Shown here one piece after another: positions 36,756 to 45,330 of a DNA stretch of 64,000 nt; the stretch's first letter is position 1; each line of letters starts with the position of its first letter. Source of the DNA: Calditrichia bacterium. Lineage in GTDB: Bacteria; Calditrichota; Calditrichia; Calditrichales; J004. The translations under genes were made by a program, and so were the position numbers. Location of the stretch: positions 434,001 to 498,000 of the forward strand of contig JACKAO010000002.1 of the NCBI GenBank assembly GCA_020635035.1. The letters are read 5' to 3'. The notes beneath the pieces were generated by a model. That model was not told the origin of the DNA. It saw only the letters and a list, made by a program, of their open reading frames with translations, and made no database searches.

Positions 36756-36834
36756 AAGCGGATAGTGCGGTCAATTTATTGTATGATATTGAAAAAGTTA
36801 AGGCAAGATAAAGCAATTTTGAAAAACTAATGAC

Positions 36835-36840
36835 TATAAT
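36835..36840 (+). promoter_or_regulatory. Candidate -10 box upstream of the symporter
   Basis: A perfect TATAAT lies 24 bases before the ATG, within a 108-base gap. No convincing -35 box is at the usual distance, so this is only a candidate start point for the symporter transcript. Confidence 0.3.
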
Positions 36841-36863
36841 CTCTCACAGATCAGGAGTTTAAA

Positions 36864-38678
36864 ATGTCGACTTTAGATTTTACGATTGTAATTGTATATC
36901 TGGTGGCAATGGTTGGTATCGGGATTTATTTCCAGAGAAAAGCATCGGCAGGTATCGATTCATATTTCTTGGGGCAACGCGGTTTGCCATGGTGGGCCTT
37001 AGGGGCATCAGGTATGTCTTCAAATCTTGATGTCAGTGGTACAATGATCAACACGGCATTTATTTTTGCTCTTGGTGCCAGTGGTTTTTTTATTGAAATC
37101 CGCGGCGGGGTTACGCTGATTATGGCATTTTTAATGATCTTTCAGGGAAAATGGAACCGCAGGGCCCTGGTAATGACGCTTGCGGAATGGATGCATTTTC
37201 GTTTTGGTAAAGACCGCCAGGGAGATGTGGCAAGATTGATTGCAGCCTTTTCGATAATCATTGTTACGATTGCAATGATAACCTATTTTGCAATTGGATC
37301 AGGAAAATTTGTTGCAGAATTTTTAAGTATCCCCGCTTTCCTTGGTTTATCTCCGGAGTTTTGGGCGGCGACTCTTATGATTGTATTGGCAATGATTTAC
37401 ACCGTCGCGTCAGGCTTGTATGGTGTGGTTTGGACAGATGTTTTCCAGGGGATTTTAATATTTGGCACAATTTTCTTCATCTGCGCACTTTCGTTTTTTT
37501 ATTTTGATCTCCCTGATATTTTTAATGTTTCTGTTCCGCTTCGGGAAGGCGGATTTATGGCATTGGAAACCACCCGGGATGCCTGGACAAATCTTTGGCC
37601 ATCCTGGACGCTCAATATGCCCCAGGAATCTACCTATTCTATCTATAATCTGTTTGGTATAGCGATTCTTTTTTACCTGGTAAAAGTTACAATTGAAGGC
37701 AGCGGCGGGACAAGCCAATATATGATTCAGCGTTTCTTCGCATCCCGCAGTGACAGGGAATCAGGGTTGCTTTCATTATTTTGGACAACGCTTTTAGCTT
37801 TTCGCTGGCCGTTTATTGCCGCTATTGCAATAATGGGTATTGTTCTCGGAACTCAGCAAGGTGTAATTCAGGATCCGGAAACAGTATTGCCGGCGGTGAT
37901 AAATCACATGGTTCCGATTGGGATTAAGGGTTTACTTGTGGCAGGCTTGATGGCTGCGGCAATGTCTACGTTTGATTCCACAGTTAACGCAGGTGCAGCC
38001 TACTGGGTAAAAGATATATATCAGACATATATCAATCCACAGGCAACGGAAAAACAACTGCTTTCGCACAGCCGCTGGTCTTCCGTATTGCTGGTAGTTT
38101 TAGGTCTGGGTTTTATGCTTTTGATTAACAATATAAATGATATCTGGGGCTACATAACATCCAGTCTCGGAGCAGGATTGCTTATACCTACACTTGCACG
38201 CTGGTACTGGTGGCGAATGAATGGTTACGGATTTGCGGTTGGAACAGCAGCCGGTATGATAGCAGCCGTACTGCAAAGAATTTTTCTGCCGGACATTCCT
38301 GAATATTCAGCATTTATTATAACCACGGTCTCATCATTAATAGGGATGATAATAGGAACATATTCGGCCCCGGCTACTGATGAAGCTGTTTTGTTAGAAT
38401 TTTACAAACGTACTCGTCCGTTTGGATTTTGGGGTCCAATTCGCAAAAAGATCAGCAGCCAGACAATGGAAAGAATTAACAAAGAAAACAAACGCGACAT
38501 TATCGCCACCTTTTTTGCTGTTCCCTGGCAGGTTGTCTTATTCCTGACGGGCATGTCCATAATACTGAAACGCTGGGATCAGTTTGCCTGGTTATTAGTG
38601 GTTTTAGCTGCATTATCACTGGGTTTATATTTCAAATGGTTCCGTCATTTATCGGATGAAGTAAAAGTTGACAGTTAA
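36864..38678 (+). CDS. Sodium:solute symporter (SSS family), probable sugar transporter
   Basis: 604 residues with about 13-14 membrane helices. The N-terminal DSYFLGQRGLPWWALGASGMSSNLDVSGT is the SSS start pattern (quoted piecewise: DSYFLGQRGLPWW then ALGASGMSSN). GLMAAAMSTFDSTVNAGA in helix 8 carries the Na+-site serine/threonine residues. It should import a sugar with Na+ through the inner membrane. AGGAG stands seven bases before the ATG. Being between the galactanase pair and the esterase/TrmB/GH13 group, it is the likely uptake step for monosaccharide or small oligosaccharide released by the locus. Confidence 0.88.
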   Translation: MSTLDFTIVIVYLVAMVGIGIYFQRKASAGIDSYFLGQRGLPWWALGASGMSSNLDVSGTMINTAFIFALGASGFFIEIRGGVTLIMAFLMIFQGKWNRRALVMTLAEWMHFRFGKDRQGDVARLIAAFSIIIVTIAMITYFAIGSGKFVAEFLSIPAFLGLSPEFWAATLMIVLAMIYTVASGLYGVVWTDVFQGILIFGTIFFICALSFFYFDLPDIFNVSVPLREGGFMALETTRDAWTNLWPSWTLNMPQESTYSIYNLFGIAILFYLVKVTIEGSGGTSQYMIQRFFASRSDRESGLLSLFWTTLLAFRWPFIAAIAIMGIVLGTQQGVIQDPETVLPAVINHMVPIGIKGLLVAGLMAAAMSTFDSTVNAGAAYWVKDIYQTYINPQATEKQLLSHSRWSSVLLVVLGLGFMLLINNINDIWGYITSSLGAGLLIPTLARWYWWRMNGYGFAVGTAAGMIAAVLQRIFLPDIPEYSAFIITTVSSLIGMIIGTYSAPATDEAVLLEFYKRTRPFGFWGPIRKKISSQTMERINKENKRDIIATFFAVPWQVVLFLTGMSIILKRWDQFAWLLVVLAALSLGLYFKWFRHLSDEVKVDS

Positions 38679-38830
38679 ATCATTGGTAAAAGTTATGCAC
38701 ATTTTAAAAAGAACTGAAAATGGTAATTTTTTTTGAAAGCTTTGGTTGAGATTTTCAAAATACCAAACTATAAAATTGGCTAAACTCAATAATATCAACG
38801 ATTTGGGTCGTTTTATTTGCTGGATGTTGC

Positions 38831-38860
38831 AAAGTGGAAACATAAATCCCACTTTTTGAT
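38831..38860 (+). terminator. Weak hairpin terminator after the symporter
   Basis: AAAGTGG (38831-38837) pairs with CCACTTT (38849-38855) across an 11-base loop and is followed by TT. It lies 150 bases past the symporter stop in an AT-rich 239-base gap. A 7-bp stem makes it a weak terminator. Confidence 0.45.
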
Positions 38861-38878
38861 ATACGCGGGTATACCTGG

Positions 38879-38906
38879 TTATCAACAACTTATCCACAAT
38901 TTGTGG
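38879..38906. promoter_or_regulatory. DnaA-box-like pair and 13-bp palindrome before the esterase gene
   Basis: TTATCAACA (38879-38887) and TTATCCACA (38890-38898) lie 11 bases apart, start to start; the second is a perfect DnaA-box match. The second also overlaps a perfect palindrome CCACAA-T-TTGTGG (38894-38906). The cluster ends 11 bases before the probable start codon at 38918, where a repressor would block transcription or translation. Confidence 0.4.
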
Positions 38907-38917
38907 GAATTGAAAAA

Positions 38918-40105
38918 ATGGTAAAATTACAAATAAAAATTATGCAACTCATTAAAATTTTTACTATAAGTCTGAGTTTTCTGATAATGCTCAGTAGCTG
39001 CAATGAAACAGATAAGAATTTTAAAACATTCTTATTTGAATTAGCAGATGTACCTGAGCAGAATCGTCAAGCAGTTCTTGATACCTGGATGAATAAAGTT
39101 TATGAGTTTCCAATTGTTGAAGACACACTTGTATATTTTATTTACCGTAATGAAAAAGATATGCCGGTATTCCTGACCGGAGACATGAATTCATGGCAGA
39201 AAGGGATTCTGCCATTACTTAGAATTATTGGTACAGATTATTACTACTGTGAATATCATTTTCCTTTGGATGCCCGCGTTGAATACAAGTTTATTGCTGG
39301 AGATCAATTCGTCAATGATCCCTATAATGAAAGACGCTCAGGTGGCGGATATGGTGAGAACTCGCTTTTAATGATGCCGGATTATGAATTTCCTTCGGAG
39401 ATTTTAGCCAAAAGATCGGTTATATATACAAAACTCGATACAGCAGCCTTCCGGCAAAACAAAACATCAGCAAGCTATCCTTTCTATTTCTACAGACATG
39501 ACAGTTCCTCTAATACTTCACCACTGGTAGTGTTTACAGACGGTTCCGATTATATCAATTTTGCACAGGCGCCAACGATTCTTGATAATCTTATCCGTGA
39601 TAATAAGATACCTGCCATAAACGCATTGTTTGTTGATCCTAAAGACCGCATGAAAGAATACTGGATGGATGAAAGTTTTACAACTTTGTTGATTGAGGAA
39701 ATTTTGCCTTTTGTGAGAAAAGAGTATCAGATAAATCCGGATAACACCTATCTGGGTGGCGTTTCACTTGGGGGCCTGTTTTCTCTTTATGCTCTGAAAA
39801 ATTATAGTTCTGAGTTAGCAGGAGTTTTCTCGCAATCAGGGGCAATATGGGTTGACAGCCTTCGCATTCTTGATGAATTAAAAAATGCTGATTTTTCAAA
39901 TGTTAAACTTTATTACAGTTACGGCAGTTTTGAAAATCAGGATAGTGTGCATCACAGGTTAAATACCTTTCTCACAAAAAAATCGGCCCGTTTTTCATGG
40001 GATTTATTCCATGAAGGACATGCATGGGGCAGCTGGAAAGGACATCTGGATAATGCGCTTATCTATTTATTGAACAAAAGGAAGAGTGGGCAAAATGCCA
40101 ATTAA
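38918..40105 (+). CDS. Lipoprotein esterase with N-terminal E-set (CBM48-like) domain
   Basis: 395 residues from the ATG at 38918 (38942 is another candidate). A lipobox MLSSC gives Cys28. Residues about 70-160 form an E-set/CBM48-like glycogen-binding module (VFLTGDMNSWQKG, ARVEYKFIAGDQFVNDPYN). The esterase domain follows (about 175-390) with the nucleophile elbow GGVSLGGLFS and a late histidine in FHEGHAWGSW. This is the architecture of enterochelin-esterase-like hydrolases attached to sugar-binding modules. It overlaps the TrmB gene start by 11 bases, so the two are coupled. Confidence 0.85.
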   Translation: MVKLQIKIMQLIKIFTISLSFLIMLSSCNETDKNFKTFLFELADVPEQNRQAVLDTWMNKVYEFPIVEDTLVYFIYRNEKDMPVFLTGDMNSWQKGILPLLRIIGTDYYYCEYHFPLDARVEYKFIAGDQFVNDPYNERRSGGGYGENSLLMMPDYEFPSEILAKRSVIYTKLDTAAFRQNKTSASYPFYFYRHDSSSNTSPLVVFTDGSDYINFAQAPTILDNLIRDNKIPAINALFVDPKDRMKEYWMDESFTTLLIEEILPFVRKEYQINPDNTYLGGVSLGGLFSLYALKNYSSELAGVFSQSGAIWVDSLRILDELKNADFSNVKLYYSYGSFENQDSVHHRLNTFLTKKSARFSWDLFHEGHAWGSWKGHLDNALIYLLNKRKSGQNAN

Positions 40106-40958
40106 TGAAATCGCTTTAAGAATGAAAAAACTGGGCTTTACCACTTATGAAGCGAAAGCCTATATCTCGTTGCTGCAAAACCATCCGGCTACGCGTTACG
40201 AGTTAAGCAAAAATTCCGGTGTGCCAAGGTCTGCCATTTATGATACAATCCGAAAACTTGAAACGACAGGAGCTGTTAACGGGCTTTATACCGAACCGCA
40301 AAAATACATTCCATTACCTCCGGATCAGTTGTTTGATCTTCTGGAACGACAGTTCAAGGAAAGAATAGAAGAAGTCCGCGGTTCAATGAAACAGTTTGAG
40401 ACATCTGTTGAACCTGGACATTTATGGAATATCGTCGGGTATGAGAACCTGATTCACAAAGCAAGAGAAATGATTGAACGGGCTGAGAATTCAATCTACC
40501 TGTCGGTTTGGAACAGGGAAGCGGAAATGCTTAAAGATGAAATTAGCCATGCACAGAAAAAAGGGGTTAAACTTATAGCTTTTTCCTTCACTGAATTAAG
40601 TTATACAACAGACTGTCTTTATAGTTATTCATTGAATGAGTCGGATATAGAAAAATTCTGGGATCATAAAATTATTCTTGTTGTCGATCAAAAAGAGCTG
40701 CTGATGGGCGAAGCTGACAATATGTTCTCAAAAAAATCAGCCTGGACATACAATACAGCTATTGTTGATATCGCGACCAATCATATCATTCTTGATATTA
40801 CATTATTTGGCCTGCGTAACAATGTTGATGTTTCAAAAACAGTTATCGCAATGCAAAAAGGGGATTCTAAAAAATTACAGGATTTACTTTCATCTTCAGC
40901 ACCGGTTCCTCTTGATAATGCCATTAATAAGATACTTCGGCGAAAAAATGGAATTTAA
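40095..40958 (+). CDS. TrmB-family sugar-responsive transcriptional regulator
   Basis: 287 residues from the ATG at 40095, inside the end of the esterase gene. The N-terminal winged helix (about 1-85) has MKKLGFTTYEAKAYISLL and SGVPRSAIYDTIRKLE, the standard TrmB start. The C-terminal part (about 110-260) is the PLD-like regulatory domain (HLWNIVGYENLIHKAREMI, SIYLSVWNRE, AWTYNTAIVDI). TrmB proteins control maltose/trehalose and other sugar genes, mainly in archaea but also in some bacteria. Position between the esterase and the T9SS-tagged GH13 suggests control of this locus. Confidence 0.88.
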   Translation: MPINEIALRMKKLGFTTYEAKAYISLLQNHPATRYELSKNSGVPRSAIYDTIRKLETTGAVNGLYTEPQKYIPLPPDQLFDLLERQFKERIEEVRGSMKQFETSVEPGHLWNIVGYENLIHKAREMIERAENSIYLSVWNREAEMLKDEISHAQKKGVKLIAFSFTELSYTTDCLYSYSLNESDIEKFWDHKIILVVDQKELLMGEADNMFSKKSAWTYNTAIVDIATNHIILDITLFGLRNNVDVSKTVIAMQKGDSKKLQDLLSSSAPVPLDNAINKILRRKNGI

Positions 40959-40964
40959 CCTGGC

Positions 40965-40992
40965 CGGTTTAATAAAATTAAAAGTAAAACCG
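40965..40992. promoter_or_regulatory. Inverted repeat before the T9SS-tagged GH13 gene
   Basis: CGGTTT (40965-40970) and AAACCG (40987-40992) lie in the 72-base gap between the TrmB gene and the GH13 gene, with 16 AT-rich bases between them. It may be an operator or a weak hairpin; there is no T-run. Confidence 0.25.
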
Positions 40993-41030
40993 AGGATCGG
41001 CTGAAGTAAAAAATTAAAATGGAGTTAAAA

Positions 41031-43727
41031 ATGCAGGTTCTGAAAAAAATATTATTTTCGCTAATTACATTGTTTATTACAAGTTCGCTTGTTTATTCTC
41101 AGGAAAGCGTTGATGTCACGTTCCGTTATCAGGGCGCAGCGCAAACCTATTTAGTTGGCGAATTTAACAGTTGGAATAATTCCAGTTGGCCAATGACTTA
41201 CTCAGGAATTTGGACGCGGACAGAGCGGCTTGAAATGGGAACTTATAACTATAAGTTTTACACCGGGGTTAATCCCTGGCCAAATGACCCGTTAAATCAT
41301 CATGTAAATACAAGTGATAATAATAATTCACTTATTTATGTAAAAAATCCTACCATCTACCATTTTTTACCGAACAACCGGACAGGTTTTGTAGAAGAGA
41401 GTACTCCTACAATTACAGTTTATCTGTATCCTAAAGTAGGAACAATTGTTGATACAGCATCTCTCGTTTTAAAAGTTGATGAAAATGTTTATTCACATAT
41501 TGGTTCATATTATTCTTTTAGTACAAAACAATTAGTATACCCGGTACAGGATGCATTGGCAGATGGTAGTCATAAAGCCATTCTTACAGTTGGAGAAAAC
41601 AGCGACTCGGTTACATTTGTAGTGCAGGCAAAATCTACAGTACTTTCACCCTTACCGGAATATGCTGAACATGGTGTAACTTTGCCTTCTGTATCTTCTA
41701 ATGATTCAGTAACTTTCAGATTGCGTGTACCCGGGGTTAATTCGGTCGCTTTAAAAATCGCTCAGGAAGGACAAAATCCTGCTACAGGTGATGCAATTCT
41801 TATGCGCAAAGATCCGGACTCTGATAATTGGTGGATTAATTTAAAATTATCAGAAGGTGGATATGAATACGTTTATCAAACGGATCTTGGAGGGAGTTTT
41901 TATGATCCCTGGGGTAAATGGAACGGAACATATGGTTCAAGGTTTTATGTAGGTTCTGCGGGCTTGACTGCTGATGATTATGAGTGGCACTCTGTTGACT
42001 ATGAAAAACCAGAGCCAGAGAGACTAATCATTTATGAAATGAATGTATCTGAAACAGGTGGTGGATATTTTGGATTATCTGCGGGGCAGGCAGGATTTTA
42101 TGAACTTTCGCAACTGATGGCACATTTTGACTCTCTTGGTATAAATGCCATTGAGTTAATGCCTGTTATGGATTTTGGTTCTGTTGGTACATCAGGTTTT
42201 TCGTGGGGTTATGATCTGAATTCCTATTTTGCACTTGAGCCTTCTTATGGTACCCCTTATGATTTTAAAGCTCTTGTGGATTCTGCCCATACGCACGGAA
42301 TTGCAGTTCTATTAGATGTTGTATATAATCACCTTAATGACCCGGGTCCCTTGTGGATGATGCAGCCGGACTTTTCCAAAAATCCGTATTTTAAGAGCAA
42401 TGATGATTTGCGTTATAATGAAGATCAGCTTTTTTTCTTTAAGGACCTTGATCATTGGACGGATGAAACACAGGAGATAGTTTATAAATCTCTGAAAATG
42501 TGGATTGATGAATACAGAATAGATGGCTTCCGATATGATTTTACACAAGGTATTGGCTGGGATCTCGAGGAGCCGGATTACGGGATTTTAGGCTGGGCTG
42601 ATAAGATTGATGCCGATTATGATGGTAAAATATATCAAATTGCAGAACATCTTCCTGAAAGCCCGGCACTAATTTATTATAGCGGTCTGACAGGAGGATG
42701 GCACGATAGCTATCACGATGAAGTTTTTGATGAAGCACGTTTTAAAAATACAACCTTGTCTGATTTTGAGTCCAAAGTAATTGATTTAAGCGCTTATCCG
42801 GGAAATGACACACCATCAAGTCCTACAAAATATGCAAACCGAACCGAACCGGTCAACGCAAATAATAACCATGATGAGCAATCATTGATTTATGAAATGA
42901 CAAATTTCCAGGGTGTTTCTATGGATGATGCGATTGTTAGGGATAAATTGTATGCAACCTTAATGTTTACATCACTCGGTATTCCAATGCTTTGGGAAGG
43001 ACAGGAATTCGCAGAATCACGCGGCTGGAGTGGTTTGGATGGTGCTGATAAACTTTCTTACAGACCTGTTCAGTGGAACTTGCTGAACACCGATAGTGGA
43101 ACGGATCACTTTCAATATTACAGAAGTCTTATCCATCAAAGACGTGATAATCCTGCTCTGTATCGGGGAGAGTTAAGAAAGTTATATAAGTATAATACCG
43201 AAAAAGTTATGGTTTGGGGATTTGAAGACAACGTGACCGATAAAAAAATTATGTGTGTGGTAAATTTCAGTTCTGGTTCACAATCAATTACAAATGTACC
43301 ATGGTTAAGCACAGGAACATGGTACAGTATTTTTGACACAACAGCGATTGTGATTGATGCAAATCCATTGCCAGAATTATCGATTGACGGTTTTACCGCC
43401 CTTGTTTACTCCAATAAACCGGATAGTATTGCACTTTCTATTGCTGAACCATTGGCTGTACCTTCAGAGTTTAGTCTTTCTCAAAATTACCCGAATCCAT
43501 TTAACCCGACAACAACCATCGAATATAGTATAAACAAACCGAGTGAAGTAGAAATAATTATTTATGACCTTCAGGGAAGGCGTATCCAATCATTGCTGAA
43601 TAAAAAGCAGAATGCGGGCAGCTATTCAGTCAACTTTACAGCTGAGAACCTTGCCAGTGGTATTTATTATTATACTTTTAAAGCCGGATCTTTTATCCAA
43701 ACCCGGAAAATGGTTGTTTTAAAATAG
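41031..43727 (+). CDS. Secreted GH13 alpha-glucan hydrolase with E-set domains and T9SS sorting domain
   Basis: 898 residues from the ATG at 41031, for which GGAG lies at the right distance (an ATG at 41019 has none). Signal peptide about 1-24. Two N-terminal E-set/CBM48-like modules are seen (about 26-110: YLVGEFNSWNNSSWP; and about 215-315: VTFRLRVPGVNSVALKI). The GH13 barrel (about 330-720) has DVVYNHLND, nucleophile Asp503 (GFRYDFTQG), acid/base Glu539 (QIAEHLPES) and Asp615 (NNNHDEQS). Its layout is close to branching-enzyme and isoamylase-like GH13 members. The C-terminus (NYPNPFNPTTTI, ASGIYYYTFKAG, RKMVVLK) is a T9SS tag, so it acts on extracellular glucan. Confidence 0.9.
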   Translation: MQVLKKILFSLITLFITSSLVYSQESVDVTFRYQGAAQTYLVGEFNSWNNSSWPMTYSGIWTRTERLEMGTYNYKFYTGVNPWPNDPLNHHVNTSDNNNSLIYVKNPTIYHFLPNNRTGFVEESTPTITVYLYPKVGTIVDTASLVLKVDENVYSHIGSYYSFSTKQLVYPVQDALADGSHKAILTVGENSDSVTFVVQAKSTVLSPLPEYAEHGVTLPSVSSNDSVTFRLRVPGVNSVALKIAQEGQNPATGDAILMRKDPDSDNWWINLKLSEGGYEYVYQTDLGGSFYDPWGKWNGTYGSRFYVGSAGLTADDYEWHSVDYEKPEPERLIIYEMNVSETGGGYFGLSAGQAGFYELSQLMAHFDSLGINAIELMPVMDFGSVGTSGFSWGYDLNSYFALEPSYGTPYDFKALVDSAHTHGIAVLLDVVYNHLNDPGPLWMMQPDFSKNPYFKSNDDLRYNEDQLFFFKDLDHWTDETQEIVYKSLKMWIDEYRIDGFRYDFTQGIGWDLEEPDYGILGWADKIDADYDGKIYQIAEHLPESPALIYYSGLTGGWHDSYHDEVFDEARFKNTTLSDFESKVIDLSAYPGNDTPSSPTKYANRTEPVNANNNHDEQSLIYEMTNFQGVSMDDAIVRDKLYATLMFTSLGIPMLWEGQEFAESRGWSGLDGADKLSYRPVQWNLLNTDSGTDHFQYYRSLIHQRRDNPALYRGELRKLYKYNTEKVMVWGFEDNVTDKKIMCVVNFSSGSQSITNVPWLSTGTWYSIFDTTAIVIDANPLPELSIDGFTALVYSNKPDSIALSIAEPLAVPSEFSLSQNYPNPFNPTTTIEYSINKPSEVEIIIYDLQGRRIQSLLNKKQNAGSYSVNFTAENLASGIYYYTFKAGSFIQTRKMVVLK

Positions 43728-43736
43728 ATTTTCTTT

Positions 43737-43776
43737 GCAATGCTGTCTTTTACAGGCGGCATTGCTTCTTTTCTTA
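43737..43776 (+). terminator. Intrinsic terminator at the end of the carbohydrate locus
   Basis: GCAATGC (43737-43743) and GCATTGC (43759-43765), with an inner CTGT/ACAG pairing, form a hairpin followed by the T-rich TTCTTTTCTT, ten bases after the GH13 stop. Confidence 0.75.
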
Positions 43777-43816
43777 AAGATGACATATTTCTTCCATTTT
43801 TGTCGTTATAGATCCT

Positions 43817-44212
43817 ATGACTTCAATTAAGCAGCTTTCAGATGTTTTTGATGATATAATCTGCGGAAATGGCGTAAAACGCAGTCTGCATGATTTATCT
43901 TTTAATGGACAGGATTACAGCACGCTATTTGTTGAAAGATTAGTTGCCCAGAATTTTAAGCCAGCGGTGGTAAAATCAATCAATGTTGATGTTGGGATAC
44001 GCTTTCCTGCTTTTATATTGCTGAATGGAGTAGCGTTATATGGCCACTTGTTCTGGGAAGTTTTTACCGATAAGCGAAAGCGCAAAATATGGGGATCGGT
44101 AATAAGAAACGAAAAAGGAGACTGGAAGCATGTTATTCCCGGAAACAGCACAAAAGAAATTTACATTAACCTCGAGCAACCACAATCCGTTGATATTAAT
44201 TATCTGACCTGA
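43817..44212 (+). CDS. Hypothetical protein
   Basis: 131 residues without signal peptide or membrane segment. Features visible are a helical N-terminus (IKQLSDVFDDIICGNG), a central beta-rich stretch (AVVKSINVDVGIRFPAFILLNGVALYGHLFWEVF) and a hydrophilic C-terminus; the long stretch is quoted only to show its position at about 54-82. No family is recognised. It is convergent with the universal stress gene with only eight bases between the stops. Confidence 0.5.
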   Translation: MTSIKQLSDVFDDIICGNGVKRSLHDLSFNGQDYSTLFVERLVAQNFKPAVVKSINVDVGIRFPAFILLNGVALYGHLFWEVFTDKRKRKIWGSVIRNEKGDWKHVIPGNSTKEIYINLEQPQSVDINYLT

Positions 44213-44220
44213 TTAATAAA

Positions 44221-45105
44221 TTAATGACGATCTCTGCCCACGGTTAAAACCGGACAAGGTGCTTTTCTGACAACCCTTTCCGTTGTTGAGCCAATAAGCA
44301 GATGATCCAATCCTGTAAACCCTTTGGTTGACATAACAATCAGATCAATATCATTCTCTTCGGCATACTCGCAGATTGTTGCATGAGATGTCCCTTCGAT
44401 GCATGCAAATTTTGATTTAGGCAAATCAGGGCAAAATTCCTGTAGTTTTTCTGCTGTTTTTTCTTTGATTTCCGGGCTGATTATAAAAATAGATTCCATT
44501 CCGACAACATGATAAGAAGGATGCAGGTATTGTTCCAATACATGGACATAGTGCACTTCAGCATCAAATTCTTTGGCAATTTTTCCAGCTTCATTTATGC
44601 CGTGCTTAGAATTTTCTGAAAAGTCTACAGGTACTAGAATCTTGCTGATCTTCAGTTTTCCAGGGTCATTATGCAGTGTTAAAACAGGAATTTTAGAGAG
44701 CCGGACAATTTTTTCGGCAACACTTCCATAAATCCAGTTTTTAATTCCTGTGCGGCCATGGGTGCCCATTATAACAAGGTCGAATTGGTGTTCATCGATG
44801 TAATCCAGAATAACATTAGCGGCAGATACACCACGCTCAATTACAGAATTGATTTGAATATTTTTAGCTAAAAATTTCTGACGATGCCGGTCGAATAGTT
44901 CACGTGTATTTTCTTCTTTTCGTTTAATTATTTCTTCCAGCTGCTTAACATGTGCTTCTTCATCAACATCTGCTTCATACAAAACAACCACATGAAATAA
45001 TGTAATAGTGGATTTGTATTTAGCGGCAAGGTAAATCGCATAATCAGTTGCAAAATCAGAGAACGGACTAAAGTCAACCGGAACAAGGACTTTTGATGGG
45101 TTCAT
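44221..45105 (-). CDS. Universal stress protein, tandem UspA domains
   Basis: 294 residues from the ATG at 45105, which has AAGGAGG upstream; the frame extends 12 residues further but without a ribosome site. Two UspA domains (about 1-145 and 150-294) each start KVLVPVDFS/KILVPVDFS. Each ends with the ATP-binding pattern: MGTHGRTGIKNWIYGSVAEKIV in the first (given to its position near 116) and MSTKGFTGLDHLLIGSTTERVV in the second. Both keep the G-2x-G-9x-G-S/T motif, so ATP binding is likely. It probably acts in stress survival in the cytoplasm. Confidence 0.92.
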   Translation of the reverse strand: MNPSKVLVPVDFSPFSDFATDYAIYLAAKYKSTITLFHVVVLYEADVDEEAHVKQLEEIIKRKEENTRELFDRHRQKFLAKNIQINSVIERGVSAANVILDYIDEHQFDLVIMGTHGRTGIKNWIYGSVAEKIVRLSKIPVLTLHNDPGKLKISKILVPVDFSENSKHGINEAGKIAKEFDAEVHYVHVLEQYLHPSYHVVGMESIFIISPEIKEKTAEKLQEFCPDLPKSKFACIEGTSHATICEYAEENDIDLIVMSTKGFTGLDHLLIGSTTERVVRKAPCPVLTVGRDRH

Positions 45106-45330
45106 TTTATCCTCCTTCAAGTTATTTAGGAATATTTTCACTGAAAATCATTGTTGCTTCTACAGTAAAATAATAGCAAACGCGTCTGCAAAAATCAATA
45201 TTTAAAAAAATTGTAAATCAGAAAGATTTTATTAATAATGCTCTTTTTTCTTAGTTTTACTGTTGCAATTACAAATGGTTGTTATTTGATTTTGTTCAAC
45301 ATTTTATTGTGAAAATTTTAAAAATATATT

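Noticed and set aside
38879..38906. Replication origin suggested by DnaA-box-like sequences
   Set aside because: Only two boxes, no dnaA, dnaN or rpmH nearby, and the context is a sugar locus; a regulatory role is more likely.
45142..45330. Inverted ACAGTAAAA/TTTTACTGT in the usp/recQ gap
   Set aside because: The nine-base arms are about 90 bases apart in AT-rich DNA and are compatible with chance.
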